From NCBI RefSeq assembly GCF_037782385.1, contig NZ_JBBEXD010000010.1:62001-126000 (forward strand): a stretch of 64,000 nucleotides of DNA. Direction: 5' to 3'. This DNA comes from Ascidiimonas meishanensis. Lineage in GTDB: Bacteria > Bacteroidota > Bacteroidia > Flavobacteriales > Flavobacteriaceae. The notes beneath the pieces were generated by a model that searched no databases, had not been told where the DNA came from, and saw nothing but the letters and a program-made list of their open reading frames with translations. Positions 8,036-16,964 of this stretch are shown here, one piece after another (position 1 is the first letter of the stretch; each line of letters begins with the position of its first letter). The position numbers and the translations under genes are program-made.

Positions 8036-8338
8036 TTATTCCCATCTTCTTTTATTGCTGTCTTCATTCATAAACTCTTTGATCTTTCGCTCTTCCCAAT
8101 CTTTATTAAAAAACGGGTTAAACCTAAAGGCTTTAATTCCTTTAAAAAACAGTCCTATGCCCCAACCCAGAGCTGCCCACAAAAACCATGGATAATTCCA
8201 TCCATCAATATAATAGTTTAATGCCCCAAGAAGGCTAATAAAAACTACGTAAGAAAACAAACTGGAATAAAAGCTTTTTACGGCTTCTACTTTTTCCTTT
8301 GCCTTCATATATCTTTTATTTTGATCTAAATCATTCAT
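8036..8338 (-). CDS. 2TM domain-containing membrane protein
   Basis: A 100-aa 2TM protein. The N-terminal helix reads KAKEKVEAVKSFYSSLFSYV. Helix two contains WGIGLFFKGIKAF, and the cytosolic tail FFNKDWEERKIKEFMNED matches the kinase C-terminus (WEERKIKEYMEK) almost residue for residue. It follows the kinase gene by 24 bp. The closeness to the kinase's own 2TM domain suggests recent duplication from it, or assembly of kinase and free subunits into one membrane complex (inference). Confidence 0.85.
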   Translation of the reverse strand: MNDLDQNKRYMKAKEKVEAVKSFYSSLFSYVVFISLLGALNYYIDGWNYPWFLWAALGWGIGLFFKGIKAFRFNPFFNKDWEERKIKEFMNEDSNKRRWE

Positions 8339-8362
8339 AAAATTTTTTTTTGATTTGATTGT

Positions 8363-9694
8363 TTAATTCTTATTCTTTTCCATGTACTCTTTAATCTTGC
8401 GTTCTTCCCATCTTTTGCCAAGAAAAGGATTAAACCCGTAAGCTTCAAGTCCATGTGCTATGACTCCAAAACCCCAACCTAAAGCTGGAAAAATAGCCCA
8501 AGGAAAACTGGTGCTTTTATAATTAATAAATATCAAAATAGGGATCACGATTAGATAGGCGGTTAAATTTCCATAAAAAGACTTGATTGCCTCCACTCTA
8601 TCTAGAGCTCGTTGATATCTTTTATCTTGTATATAATTTTGTTGTGATTCCATAGTGCTTTTTTGTTTAGTTAATAAAGGTAATTTTACTCTAAAAACTT
8701 GATTATCTTTTTCAATTTCTACCTGGCGGTGTGTTAAAATCCCATACCGTTGTCTAATGTTCATGAGTCCCACCCCAGTACTTTTTTTCAATACCTGTTT
8801 GGGTTGAAGGTTATTCTGGATAATTAAATTCCCATTTTCTTCTTTTATCACCACTTTAAGTGGAGCCGATGGAGTAACCACATTATGCTTTACGGCATTT
8901 TCCAGTAATAGCTGGAGTGATAATGGTACTACTTTAGCCTCCGGATTCGTTAATCTTTCTGGAATTTCAAAAATGATACTATCTTCAAAGCGCATTTTAA
9001 GTAGTCTTACGTACAGTTTGGCAAAATCAATTTCTTCTTGTACAGTAACCAATTCTTTATTCTTTTGCTCTAATACATACCTGTATATTTTAGACAAGGC
9101 AGTAGTAAATTTTTGCGCTGCAATTGGATCTTCTTCAATAAGCGACGTTAATACATTTAAGCTATTGAATAAAAAATGCGGATCCAGTTGATTTTTTAAA
9201 GCATCAAATTGAGCAGAAGCTGTACCAGCAATAATCTTCTGTTCTTTGATCTTATTTTTCTGCATTTCACGATAGAAATAAGCCGCATGAAAAAAGATGG
9301 TTATTATGATGGTGATAAGCAATGCATTAAAATAAAATACCGCCCGCTCCCCTGGTATAAAATTAGCTATGGGTTCTCTCTCAAAACCTATTCTTATGAT
9401 AAATTTTGAAATTAGAATAACAATCATAGTTAGGATTATACTGCCTCCCCCGCCTAAAAGGAACCTGTTTATTCTACTATTTTTCCAGTCTATTTTAGCG
9501 TTTATATAATCAAAGTAATAACTGTTTACCAGTGTTATATTGATAGAGAAAAACACTGTATACAAGAAGTTTTTTAAGAAATCAAAATCAAAATTTAAGA
9601 CATTGCCATTCATCGTCCTAATAATTCCAAAAACCACTGTTATCAAGATGCCAATCACCATGCCACTAAAAACAGTTTTAAAGAAATTTTTCAT
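8363..9694 (-). CDS. LytS-type sensor histidine kinase with C-terminal 2TM domain
   Basis: A 443-aa kinase. Four hydrophobic helices fill residues 1-140. The His_kinase domain follows, with phospho-acceptor His173 in DPHFLFNSLN, and then the ATPase part with N-box LLLENAVKHN (262-271) and GVGLMNIRQRYG (307-318). After a short linker the protein continues in frame as a complete 2TM module (348-443) ending WEERKIKEYMEKNKN. Met348 (position 8653) could start a separate 2TM polypeptide. Three free 2TM genes and a LytTR regulator follow downstream. A gene fusion from the 2TM cluster is the simplest origin. The signal sensed is unknown. Confidence 0.9.
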   Translation of the reverse strand: MKNFFKTVFSGMVIGILITVVFGIIRTMNGNVLNFDFDFLKNFLYTVFFSINITLVNSYYFDYINAKIDWKNSRINRFLLGGGGSIILTMIVILISKFIIRIGFEREPIANFIPGERAVFYFNALLITIIITIFFHAAYFYREMQKNKIKEQKIIAGTASAQFDALKNQLDPHFLFNSLNVLTSLIEEDPIAAQKFTTALSKIYRYVLEQKNKELVTVQEEIDFAKLYVRLLKMRFEDSIIFEIPERLTNPEAKVVPLSLQLLLENAVKHNVVTPSAPLKVVIKEENGNLIIQNNLQPKQVLKKSTGVGLMNIRQRYGILTHRQVEIEKDNQVFRVKLPLLTKQKSTMESQQNYIQDKRYQRALDRVEAIKSFYGNLTAYLIVIPILIFINYKSTSFPWAIFPALGWGFGVIAHGLEAYGFNPFLGKRWEERKIKEYMEKNKN

Positions 9695-9729
9695 GATTTT
9701 TTTCTGGATTAACTTCTTTTTTATTCTAA

Positions 9730-10365
9730 TTACTTCGCTTCACAAGAGTTTAATAACACTGCTGCTCTTTCCTTTCCCCATGAGGGATGAAATTGGGTTT
9801 CTGTTTTAAAGGTAGCGAAAAGTTCTAATGCTTTCGCAATATCCTGACAATACGGACTGGTGTCTTTTCCAAAAAATTTAGCACTTCCCATATTCCATTC
9901 TGCATTAGCCAATACTACTCTAGGATTTTGGGGCGCTAAAGCCATTGCCTTTTGATGCAAAGCGGTGGTTTTACCCGAAAGTTTCATTCCATAAGTCTGA
10001 CCGTCGTAAGAAATCCAGGCCGTGTGGATTAATGCTTGTAAAGTTAATAATTCTGCATTGTTCTCTGAAATGGTAATTGCACTGTCTATATATTTTTGAG
10101 CTTTGGCGAGATGAAAATTTAATTTTTCCAGATCTTTTTCTCCAAAAGAATGTATTGTATTAAGATAGGCAACATAGTAAAAAGGAACCCAGTTTTCTTT
10201 TTCTGCAGCTGCAATTCTTTCAAATAATTGAGAGGCCTCTTCTGGCTTACCTTGCTCCCAAAGTGTAAAGCCTTTTTGCATTCCCTTTTCATAGGTAGTG
10301 TCTTGAGCGGTGATACCCATTTGGGCTATTAAAAAAACAACTAGATAAAAAATTACTCGTATCAT
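9730..10365 (-). CDS. Exported TPR-like protein of unknown function
   Basis: A 211-aa protein with a signal peptide (about residues 1-20, ending GITAQ) and helical repeats of TPR type. The first is YEKGMQKGFTLWEQGKPEEA and later ones lie around residues 75-150. Periplasmic location is predicted. It lies 35 bp upstream of the kinase gene on the same strand and 1 bp from the DUF2306 gene, so it probably belongs to the same transcription unit. Relatives are seen beside 2TM kinases in flavobacteria. A role in signal input is conceivable but not shown by the sequence. Confidence 0.7.
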   Translation of the reverse strand: MIRVIFYLVVFLIAQMGITAQDTTYEKGMQKGFTLWEQGKPEEASQLFERIAAAEKENWVPFYYVAYLNTIHSFGEKDLEKLNFHLAKAQKYIDSAITISENNAELLTLQALIHTAWISYDGQTYGMKLSGKTTALHQKAMALAPQNPRVVLANAEWNMGSAKFFGKDTSPYCQDIAKALELFATFKTETQFHPSWGKERAAVLLNSCEAK

Positions 10366-10366
10366 A

Positions 10367-10837
10367 TTAATTATTATTAAAGGTTAGCCAATGTTTTTGT
10401 TTTTTACGCCAGACTATATTTGCCACTACCATTACCACCATGATACAAATGAAAAGTACGATTCCGGCAGGAGCCTGGGGTACTCTGGTAAATATTTCAG
10501 AAACCAAAGCTGCATATAGCCCTATTACAGACCAATACATAAAACTTAAGTGTAAAGCGATGGCATTTTTTCTTTTAAAGACTAATGGCATCATACCAGC
10601 TGCTAGGGTAATTGTACTGATAATAGAAAAGAAATGAAAGATTCCGAATCCGTTAAATAATCTGTAAATCATAAAGGAGGTAATTAACATTACCGTCATA
10701 GATCCTACGTAGATATATCCCCATATTTTATGCTTTTGATCGCCTTTTTTAAGAATGAGAACCATCGTGCCGGCAAGCAATGCAATTACTGCTGTGGTAA
10801 GGTGAATTAATCCGGTGGTGCTAAAATGAAGATGCAT
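10367..10837 (-). CDS. DUF2306-type integral membrane protein
   Basis: A 156-aa protein with four hydrophobic segments. HLHFSTTGLIHLTTAVIALL opens the first, KIWGYIYVGSMTVM follows the first loop, and LHLSFMYWSVIGLYAALVSE carries the conserved His of the DUF2306 family. DUF2306 proteins have no established function. The gene is followed after 1 bp by the TPR-like gene and then the sensor kinase, which suggests co-transcription. Nothing suggests an enzyme. It ends in a short basic tail. Confidence 0.72.
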   Translation of the reverse strand: MHLHFSTTGLIHLTTAVIALLAGTMVLILKKGDQKHKIWGYIYVGSMTVMLITSFMIYRLFNGFGIFHFFSIISTITLAAGMMPLVFKRKNAIALHLSFMYWSVIGLYAALVSEIFTRVPQAPAGIVLFICIMVVMVVANIVWRKKQKHWLTFNNN

Positions 10838-10954
10838 TTCTTATTGTTTTATAGCACAAATATCTACTAACAAAAAGAAGAATTAAAAACTAGTGTACTG
10901 AACTGTTAAATCAGAAGGATGAATTGTAAAACCGTAAAAAGAAGGGAAATATAC

Positions 10955-11641
10955 TTAGAGAAAGGAAGGAAGAAAATCTCCAATTTGTTGAAATGGATGA
11001 AATCTTGAAAAGAGCTCTTCACGATACCAACCCAACTCTCTGGTTTTCTTAATCATTTCTGCATGCCTTTTATTTTTATAGGCATAAGACATCATATCTT
11101 CTGCCGATTGCCATGCGGAAAAAGTAGCTTGCATAAAAATAGGCCACTCCCCTATTCCTTTAGAATAAACGAGCCCTTCATAGTCTTCAATTGCAGCGGA
11201 GACTGAGGGTACGTACCTCCAGAATTTGGCTGCCATTAATGGTTTAATAGTAGCTCTAGTAATAACACACATAGGTTTAGAGCGATCTAGCATTATTTCT
11301 TCTTTAAATGGTTGCTGTTTTGCCCATTGACCATGCGCATGTACATTGTACATATATATGTGAGAATGTTTATCTGCCTTATCAAGATAACTTTGCATAA
11401 TAGCACTATTAGAAAACTCAAAGGCCATTTCTTCACTCTCAAATACAGTAAGTAATGCATATACAGAGAAATCTGGTCTTATAGAAAATCCATTTTTACC
11501 ACCACTCCCTAATGCTTTCCAAAAAACCAAACCTGGGATTTGATTTTTTTTTAAGGGAGGGAAGCCCATGCGGGTAAATGCATTCCACTGAGATACAATA
11601 CCATTATACTTAAAAAAAGATATCAATGTTGTTTGCGGCAT
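10955..11641 (-). CDS. CrtA-like (spheroidene monooxygenase family) protein
   Basis: A 228-aa protein that matches the CrtA pattern. RATIKPLMAAKFWRYVPSVS, GLVYSKGIGEWPIFMQATFS and W-x-S-x-x-D-M-x-x-Y-A-Y occur in the family's usual order. CrtA is a haem-dependent carotenoid oxygenase that adds keto groups in purple bacteria. Flavobacterial relatives are common without a proven substrate. I start it at 11641 (MPQTT). The longer frame from 11668 begins inside the terminator of the gene at 11698. No other carotenoid gene is in the window, so a role in pigment modification is inference. Confidence 0.7.
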   Translation of the reverse strand: MPQTTLISFFKYNGIVSQWNAFTRMGFPPLKKNQIPGLVFWKALGSGGKNGFSIRPDFSVYALLTVFESEEMAFEFSNSAIMQSYLDKADKHSHIYMYNVHAHGQWAKQQPFKEEIMLDRSKPMCVITRATIKPLMAAKFWRYVPSVSAAIEDYEGLVYSKGIGEWPIFMQATFSAWQSAEDMMSYAYKNKRHAEMIKKTRELGWYREELFSRFHPFQQIGDFLPSFL

Positions 11642-11647
11642 GATTTT

Positions 11648-11680
11648 TTTTAACAAAAAAACCCGCAAGAAGCGGGTTTT
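11648..11680 (-). terminator. Intrinsic terminator of the zinc-ribbon family gene
   Basis: Arms AAAACCCGC (11658-11666) and GCGGGTTTT (11672-11680) surround a 5-nt loop. On the minus strand the stem runs into a T-rich tract. It lies about 18 bp past the stop of the gene at 11698-12477 and rules out the longer start of the next gene. Confidence 0.88.
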
Positions 11681-11697
11681 AAATTCTATGATTTAAA

Positions 11698-12477
11698 TTA
11701 GAGAGAAGAGAATAACTTTTCCATTTTTTCTCTTTCCTCAAAAGCCATAGCAGGATCAATTAAAATTCTACCGCTATGCTCATCGGTAATTATTTTCTTT
11801 CTAGCAGCAATTTCCATTTGTACTTGAGGAGGAATTGTGAAGAATGAACCTCCAGAAGCGCCTCTTTCAACAGGAACTACCGCTAGACCATTCTTTACAT
11901 TTTCACGAATTCTATTGTAAGCATTCACCAATCTCTCCTCTATCATTTCCTGATATTCACTGGATTTTTTAATAAGTGCTTGTTCTTCTTTTTCGGTTTC
12001 CGCCATAATATCATTAAGCTCTCCTTTTTTGTGCTTTAAATGACTGTCACGCTCTGATATGCGTTCTTTGGTTTGCGAAATCACCTCTTTCTTTTGCTCA
12101 ATCTGTACTTTGAATTCTTTGATATTCTTTTCTGCAAGTTGAATTTCTAATTCTTGAAACTCTATCTCTTTACTTAAAGAATTAAATTCACGATTATTAC
12201 GAACGTTTTTCTGTTGTTCATTGTATTTTTTAATCAGTGATTTTGATTCTTCAATGAGATTTTTCTTTCCAGTAATGTCATTATTGAGTTTTTCCAACTC
12301 TTCGTTTAGTTTTTCAAGACGTGTTTTTAGTCCCTGTACTTCATCTTCAAGATCTTCTACTTCTAATGGAAGTTCTCCTCGTACATTCCTGATTTCATCA
12401 ACACGGGAATCTATGAGTTGAAGATCAAAAAGAGCTCTTAGTTTTTCCTCTACAGTTGTTTCAGTTTTCTTTGCCAT
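11698..12477 (-). CDS. Zinc ribbon domain family protein (coiled coil), zinc ligands lost
   Basis: A 259-aa protein. A long coiled coil covers about residues 30-185, rich in Glu, Lys and Leu heptads. The C-terminus corresponds to the C4 zinc-ribbon domain, with SFFTIPPQVQMEI and TDEHSGRIL where family members elsewhere have CxxC pairs. No cysteine is present in this protein, so zinc cannot be bound in the usual way. The same change seems general in Bacteroidota relatives (family knowledge, not checked). It is followed by a strong terminator and preceded 3 bp away by the Nif3-like gene, a common pairing. The function is unknown. Confidence 0.85.
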   Translation of the reverse strand: MAKKTETTVEEKLRALFDLQLIDSRVDEIRNVRGELPLEVEDLEDEVQGLKTRLEKLNEELEKLNNDITGKKNLIEESKSLIKKYNEQQKNVRNNREFNSLSKEIEFQELEIQLAEKNIKEFKVQIEQKKEVISQTKERISERDSHLKHKKGELNDIMAETEKEEQALIKKSSEYQEMIEERLVNAYNRIRENVKNGLAVVPVERGASGGSFFTIPPQVQMEIAARKKIITDEHSGRILIDPAMAFEEREKMEKLFSSL

Positions 12478-12480
12478 ATG

Positions 12481-13575
12481 TTAAAAATACTTGATGGGAT
12501 TTGTTATACTATCCGATAAAATGATTGCAAAATTATGAATTTTTTCCTTAAGAAACTCAACTAAAAGGTTTTTTGTAAACTGTTCTGTTTCATAATGACC
12601 TATATCGGCAATCATTAAAACGTTTTCCGCTTTATAAAATTCATGATATTTCACATCTGAAGTCACAAAGACCTGAGCTCCAGATCGTTTTGCTGCTTCT
12701 ATTGCAAAAGCTCCACTACCCCCCAATACAGCTACCTTTTCTATTTTTTTACCCGTAAATTCTGAGTGGCGTATACAAGAGGTATGCATGCATTTTTTTA
12801 AATGCTTTAAAAATGTTTGTTCGTCCATTTTTTCAGACAATTCACCTACCATTCCCATTCCCAAATGTTGATTGATATTTTCAAGTGTCGTGATTTCATA
12901 AGCCACTTCTTCGTATGGATGACTTTCAAACAATGCTTTTAAAATGGAGCTTTTAAGATGTCTCGCAAATGTAACTCCTATTTGTACTTCTTTTTCCTGA
13001 TGCGCAACACCTTTCTCTCCTATAACAGGATTAGTTTCCTCATTCCCTTTAAACGTACCCATGCCTCCAATACTGAAACTACAATTACTGTAGTTACCAA
13101 TATTACCGGCTCCTGCTTTAAAAAGTGCTTCTCTTAATGGAGTAGCATTAGCTTCAGGCACATAAGTCACCAATTTTTTAATGGTTCGCTCTTGAGGTAT
13201 CAATACCTTTCTATTTTTTAGCCCTAAAACGCTACAGATTTTTGCATTGACTCCTTCAAATGAATTATCTAAGGCAGTATGCATAGAAAAGATGGCTATC
13301 TGGTGTTGAATGGCTTTTATCACCACTCTTTCCACATAAGAGTTACCCGTTAACTTTTTAAGGCCAGAAAATATAATTGGATGAAAACTAATAATTAGAT
13401 TACATTTTTTAGCAACGGCCTCATCTATCACATTCTCTAAAGTGTCTAGGGTAACCAATACTCCAGATACCTCTTGATGCTTATCCCCTACCAATAAACC
13501 TACGTTATCAAAATCTTCGGCATAATTCAAAGGACTTAATTCTTCCAAAAGCTCGATAACTTGCTGTACGTTCAT
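12481..13575 (-). CDS. Nif3-like dinuclear metal centre protein (DUF34/YqfO type)
   Basis: A 364-aa long-form Nif3 protein. The N-terminal half has the metal-binding motif ISFHPIIFSGLKKL (about residues 62-75) and FSMHTALDN. The C-terminal half has DIGHYETEQF, which supplies the remaining ligands. Between them (about 130-230) lies the PII-like insertion found in YqfO-type members, with KLVTYVPEANATPLREALF and the repeat of HPYEEVAYEI. Relatives form hexamers with two metals per subunit. Links to GTP cyclohydrolase-like or repair functions remain unsettled. The gene overlaps nothing and precedes the zinc-ribbon family gene by 3 bp. Confidence 0.9.
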   Translation of the reverse strand: MNVQQVIELLEELSPLNYAEDFDNVGLLVGDKHQEVSGVLVTLDTLENVIDEAVAKKCNLIISFHPIIFSGLKKLTGNSYVERVVIKAIQHQIAIFSMHTALDNSFEGVNAKICSVLGLKNRKVLIPQERTIKKLVTYVPEANATPLREALFKAGAGNIGNYSNCSFSIGGMGTFKGNEETNPVIGEKGVAHQEKEVQIGVTFARHLKSSILKALFESHPYEEVAYEITTLENINQHLGMGMVGELSEKMDEQTFLKHLKKCMHTSCIRHSEFTGKKIEKVAVLGGSGAFAIEAAKRSGAQVFVTSDVKYHEFYKAENVLMIADIGHYETEQFTKNLLVEFLKEKIHNFAIILSDSITNPIKYF

Positions 13576-13621
13576 GATCTCAAATTTTTTTTCAAAGATA
13601 AAATATTATACTTTCGTTATA

Positions 13622-14638
13622 ATGAGCAGATTTAGAAAATTACTGTATCCTTTTTCTTTGTTATACGGACTTGTGATTTGGTTAAGACATTTTCTTTACA
13701 ATACCAAAGTTTTAAAATCTGTGACGTATAAATTTCCTATTATTTGTGTGGGTAACTTAAGTGTTGGAGGCACAGGAAAAAGTCCTATGACGGAGTATAT
13801 AATCCGCTTGCTTCAACCAGATTTTAATGTTGCTGTTTTGAGCCGAGGGTACAAAAGAAAAACCGCTGGATATATATTGGCAGACAATAATTCTAATGCA
13901 CTGCAAATTGGAGATGAGCCCTATCAATATCATCGAAAGTTTAAAGACTTAACGGTTGCTGTTTCTGAAAGCAGACAAATTGGTATTGAAAAATTACTTC
14001 AAGATACTGATTCAGAAGTAATTTTAATGGATGATGCGTTTCAACATCGTAAAGTTAAAGCAGGGTTTAACATCTTACTTTCTAGCTATGGAAATCTTTT
14101 TACAGAAGATTTATTATTGCCAGCAGGAAACTTAAGAGATTTAAAAAAAAGAGCCAGTGCCGCTGATGTGATCTTAATTACCAAATGTCCTAACAACCTT
14201 TCTTTATCAAACAAACAAACTATTCGCAAAAAAATAAAACGCTTTACAAATAGCCCTATTTTCTTTACTGGAATAAAATATGATGAAGCAATAAGAAATA
14301 ATGATCAAGAATTTTTATTAGACAATTTAAAACAACAAGCTTTTACCTTGGTTACTGGTATTGCAAACCCTATGCCGTTGGTAAACTATTTAAAAGACAA
14401 AGGGTATGTTTTTGATCATATTCAGTTTAGAGATCATCACTTTTTTACGGCTGCAGAACTGGAAGAGTTAAAAAAGAAATCAAAGCTAGTAACCACAGAA
14501 AAAGATTTTATGCGATTGGAGAAGCATATTCCAGAGAGTTTTTATATTGCTATTAAGCCTTTCTTTTTAGATGATGAAAAATTAGTATTTGATAAGCTTA
14601 TTCTTGAGTATCTGCAAAAAGAAAAGCGCATTCAGTGA
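13622..14638 (+). CDS. lpxK: Tetraacyldisaccharide 4'-kinase
   Basis: LpxK phosphorylates the 4' position of the lipid A precursor at the inner membrane, a late step in lipid A synthesis. Evidence is the N-terminal membrane-associated stretch (LLYPFSLLYGLVIWLRHFLY), the Walker A loop NLSVGGTGKSPMTEYI (about residues 45-60), SRGYKRKTAGY, and ILMDDAFQHRKV with the Walker-B-like acidic pair. Length is about 338 aa, normal for the family. I start at the ATG at 13622. A frame 16 codons longer begins opposite the divergently transcribed Nif3 start and is unlikely. A terminator hairpin overlaps its stop codon. Confidence 0.95.
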   Translation: MSRFRKLLYPFSLLYGLVIWLRHFLYNTKVLKSVTYKFPIICVGNLSVGGTGKSPMTEYIIRLLQPDFNVAVLSRGYKRKTAGYILADNNSNALQIGDEPYQYHRKFKDLTVAVSESRQIGIEKLLQDTDSEVILMDDAFQHRKVKAGFNILLSSYGNLFTEDLLLPAGNLRDLKKRASAADVILITKCPNNLSLSNKQTIRKKIKRFTNSPIFFTGIKYDEAIRNNDQEFLLDNLKQQAFTLVTGIANPMPLVNYLKDKGYVFDHIQFRDHHFFTAAELEELKKKSKLVTTEKDFMRLEKHIPESFYIAIKPFFLDDEKLVFDKLILEYLQKEKRIQ

Positions 14639-14649
14639 ATACGCTTTTT
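14622..14649 (+). terminator. Intrinsic terminator overlapping the lpxK stop codon
   Basis: A stem pairs AAAAGCG (14622-14628) with CGCTTTT (14642-14648), with an inner pairing of ATTCA and TGAAT, then a T-tract. The stop codon TGA lies inside the stem. Confidence 0.8.
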
Positions 14650-14730
14650 AAAACTAACTAACTCAAAATTTAACTGTAAGAACAACTTTATTTATTTATC
14701 TAAATATCAATGTTCATGCCAAAGTTGAGT

Positions 14731-16938
14731 TTATATATCTACCTTTATATTTCTAAGGATATTGTCTCCTATTTTTTGGTAAAACACCTCTGGTCTGAAA
14801 GGTTTGGTAATTAGGTCATTACATCCGGCCTCAAAAAAGTCTTCTGTACTTTCATCCAAAGAGATTGCCGTAAGTGCAATGATAGGCACCTTTTTATTAA
14901 ACTTTCTAATTTCCTGGGTAGTTTTAATTCCTGATATGCCAGGCATGTGTATATCCATCAAAATGGCATTGTATATTGGTTTTTTAGCGCGTTCTATGGC
15001 CTCATAACCATCATTTGCTATATCACAGGTCATTCCTTTTTTCGCCAACATCTTTTTGGTAATCACCTGATTAATTTTATTATCTTCTACTAGCAGTAAA
15101 TGAAGGTTTTCAAAAAACTGATCGTCCACATCAATTTTAGTTTCCACAGGTGGAACTTCTTCGCTTCCAGTTGCGGTATCAAACCTAATATTAAACATAA
15201 AAGTACTCCCCTTACCTATCTCACTTTCCAGCTCAATTTCCGAATCAAAAAGGCTCAATAGGCTCTTAACTATAGTAAGACCAAGACCCGTTCCTCCATA
15301 TTTTCTATTTATCTGTACAGATCCCTGAGCAAAGCTTTCAAATATAGTAGCTTGCATTTCTTTAGAGATACCAATACCGTTATCTCTAACTTTAAAGTAG
15401 ATAGAAGCATTATCTTCATTACTATCAACAAGTTCTGCTATTACTGTGATCTGCCCCTTTTGTGTAAATTTAGAAGCATTGCCAATAAGATTGATAAGTA
15501 TTTGAGATAACTTTAATGGATCTCCTAAAAGTTCAGTAGGAATATCTTCATCTATTTCTAATCGGATTACATTTTGATTTTCCTTAGCGGTTTGATATAA
15601 TGAATCTACCACATCCTTAAGCACTTTTCTGATATTAAGAGGTACTTTTTGTACTGTAAGTTTCTTAGCCTCTATTTTGTTTATCTGTAAGATATCATTG
15701 ATGAAGTTCAATAAATATTCCCCTGAAAATTTCAAAGACTTTAGATGCTCTTTCTGACTTTCACTGGGGTTCTCTTCCAAGAGTAAATGCGTGAGACCTG
15801 TAACCGCATATAAAGGGGTTCTAAGTTCATGACTTACGGTAGATAGAAACTGTGCTTTTGCCTGCATTGCCTTTTCTGCTTCTTCTTTTGCTGTTTCCAG
15901 TTCAAGATTCTTTTTTAGAAGCAGATCATTTGTTTTGAATTTTATCTGATTATTGCGATATAAGGAAATAGTTAAAAGTGAAATTATAATAAGTAAGGCA
16001 GAGCTTAAAACAGAAGTAAGTTTAGACATATTAACCCTTTCTTCTTGCTCCTTGGCATCCCGACCTAGTTGATCCAATGCTCTTTCAAAATAATCTTGAG
16101 CATTTTTATCAAGGGGTTCTTCTAAATATATTTCTTTCTCTTTTTTTTCGAGTACCTCCTTTACTCTGTTAAAATCAACAAGATATGCATAGGCTTTTTC
16201 ATAGTCTCCCATTTTACTGGAGATTTCATGCAAAATATGATATATTTCTTGTTGAAGTTTTGGGAAATCATTATTTATGGCCCCACTAAGTGCTTTTTTT
16301 CCATTAATCATTGCCTCTTCTAATAGCCCTCTTTTACTATCAATAGAAGCAAGATAAATTAAAATTTTCGTGTTTATATATTCTGGCTCCCAACCTCCTT
16401 GCACTGGTAATAACTTTCGAAAAACAAGCAAAGATTTTTCGTAATCTTGTCTTTGGTAGTGAATGGCTCCCTCATAGTAAGAGAGCATGCTTTGTAAATT
16501 TATTTTCTTAGATCTTATCAGTGTTTCAGATTCGCGCAAAAGCTGTAGTGCTTCAATATATTGTTTTTGATTGGCCAGTATGACTGAATTTAAAGCATTA
16601 CTCGTAGCTTCTCCTGCCGGATATTCATACCCTTTAGAAGTTATTTCGTTAACTTTAAGAAAGTGCTCTGAATTTTCAATTCTTCCAAATTCAATATTGA
16701 TCAGCGCAAATAAATTATTGCAGTCAATAATGAGATTTTTTTTGTTTACACGTTTATCTGCAAGAGCATGTAACTCATTAACAGTGGCTATAGCTTGACG
16801 ATAATTAGCTTTATTTTTGTAGTAATACGCCCTTCTAAAAAGATCATTAATGCTATCTTCTAGCGCACCTTTTCCCTGCCCAAAAGAAAATCCGGCAAAA
16901 ACCAAAGCCAATAAAAGACAGGTTAGGTATCGATTCAT
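14731..16938 (-). CDS. Hybrid sensor histidine kinase/response regulator with TPR sensor domain
   Basis: A 735-aa membrane kinase. Residues 1-20 are a signal peptide. TPR-like helical repeats fill the periplasmic part (about 25-290). A transmembrane helix spans about 307-326, followed by a coiled coil. HisKA has His370 in STVSHELRTPLYAVTG. The HATPase domain shows LINLIGNASKFT, DNGIGI and GGTGLGLTI. A receiver domain (612-730) carries Asp662 in ILMDIHMPG and Lys in ITKPF. No DNA-binding domain is attached, so phosphate may pass onward to another protein. It stands alone, 26 bp upstream of gap on the same strand order. Confidence 0.92.
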   Translation of the reverse strand: MNRYLTCLLLALVFAGFSFGQGKGALEDSINDLFRRAYYYKNKANYRQAIATVNELHALADKRVNKKNLIIDCNNLFALINIEFGRIENSEHFLKVNEITSKGYEYPAGEATSNALNSVILANQKQYIEALQLLRESETLIRSKKINLQSMLSYYEGAIHYQRQDYEKSLLVFRKLLPVQGGWEPEYINTKILIYLASIDSKRGLLEEAMINGKKALSGAINNDFPKLQQEIYHILHEISSKMGDYEKAYAYLVDFNRVKEVLEKKEKEIYLEEPLDKNAQDYFERALDQLGRDAKEQEERVNMSKLTSVLSSALLIIISLLTISLYRNNQIKFKTNDLLLKKNLELETAKEEAEKAMQAKAQFLSTVSHELRTPLYAVTGLTHLLLEENPSESQKEHLKSLKFSGEYLLNFINDILQINKIEAKKLTVQKVPLNIRKVLKDVVDSLYQTAKENQNVIRLEIDEDIPTELLGDPLKLSQILINLIGNASKFTQKGQITVIAELVDSNEDNASIYFKVRDNGIGISKEMQATIFESFAQGSVQINRKYGGTGLGLTIVKSLLSLFDSEIELESEIGKGSTFMFNIRFDTATGSEEVPPVETKIDVDDQFFENLHLLLVEDNKINQVITKKMLAKKGMTCDIANDGYEAIERAKKPIYNAILMDIHMPGISGIKTTQEIRKFNKKVPIIALTAISLDESTEDFFEAGCNDLITKPFRPEVFYQKIGDNILRNIKVDI

Positions 16939-16964
16939 AGGCAGTTATTAATCTGTAAATATAA

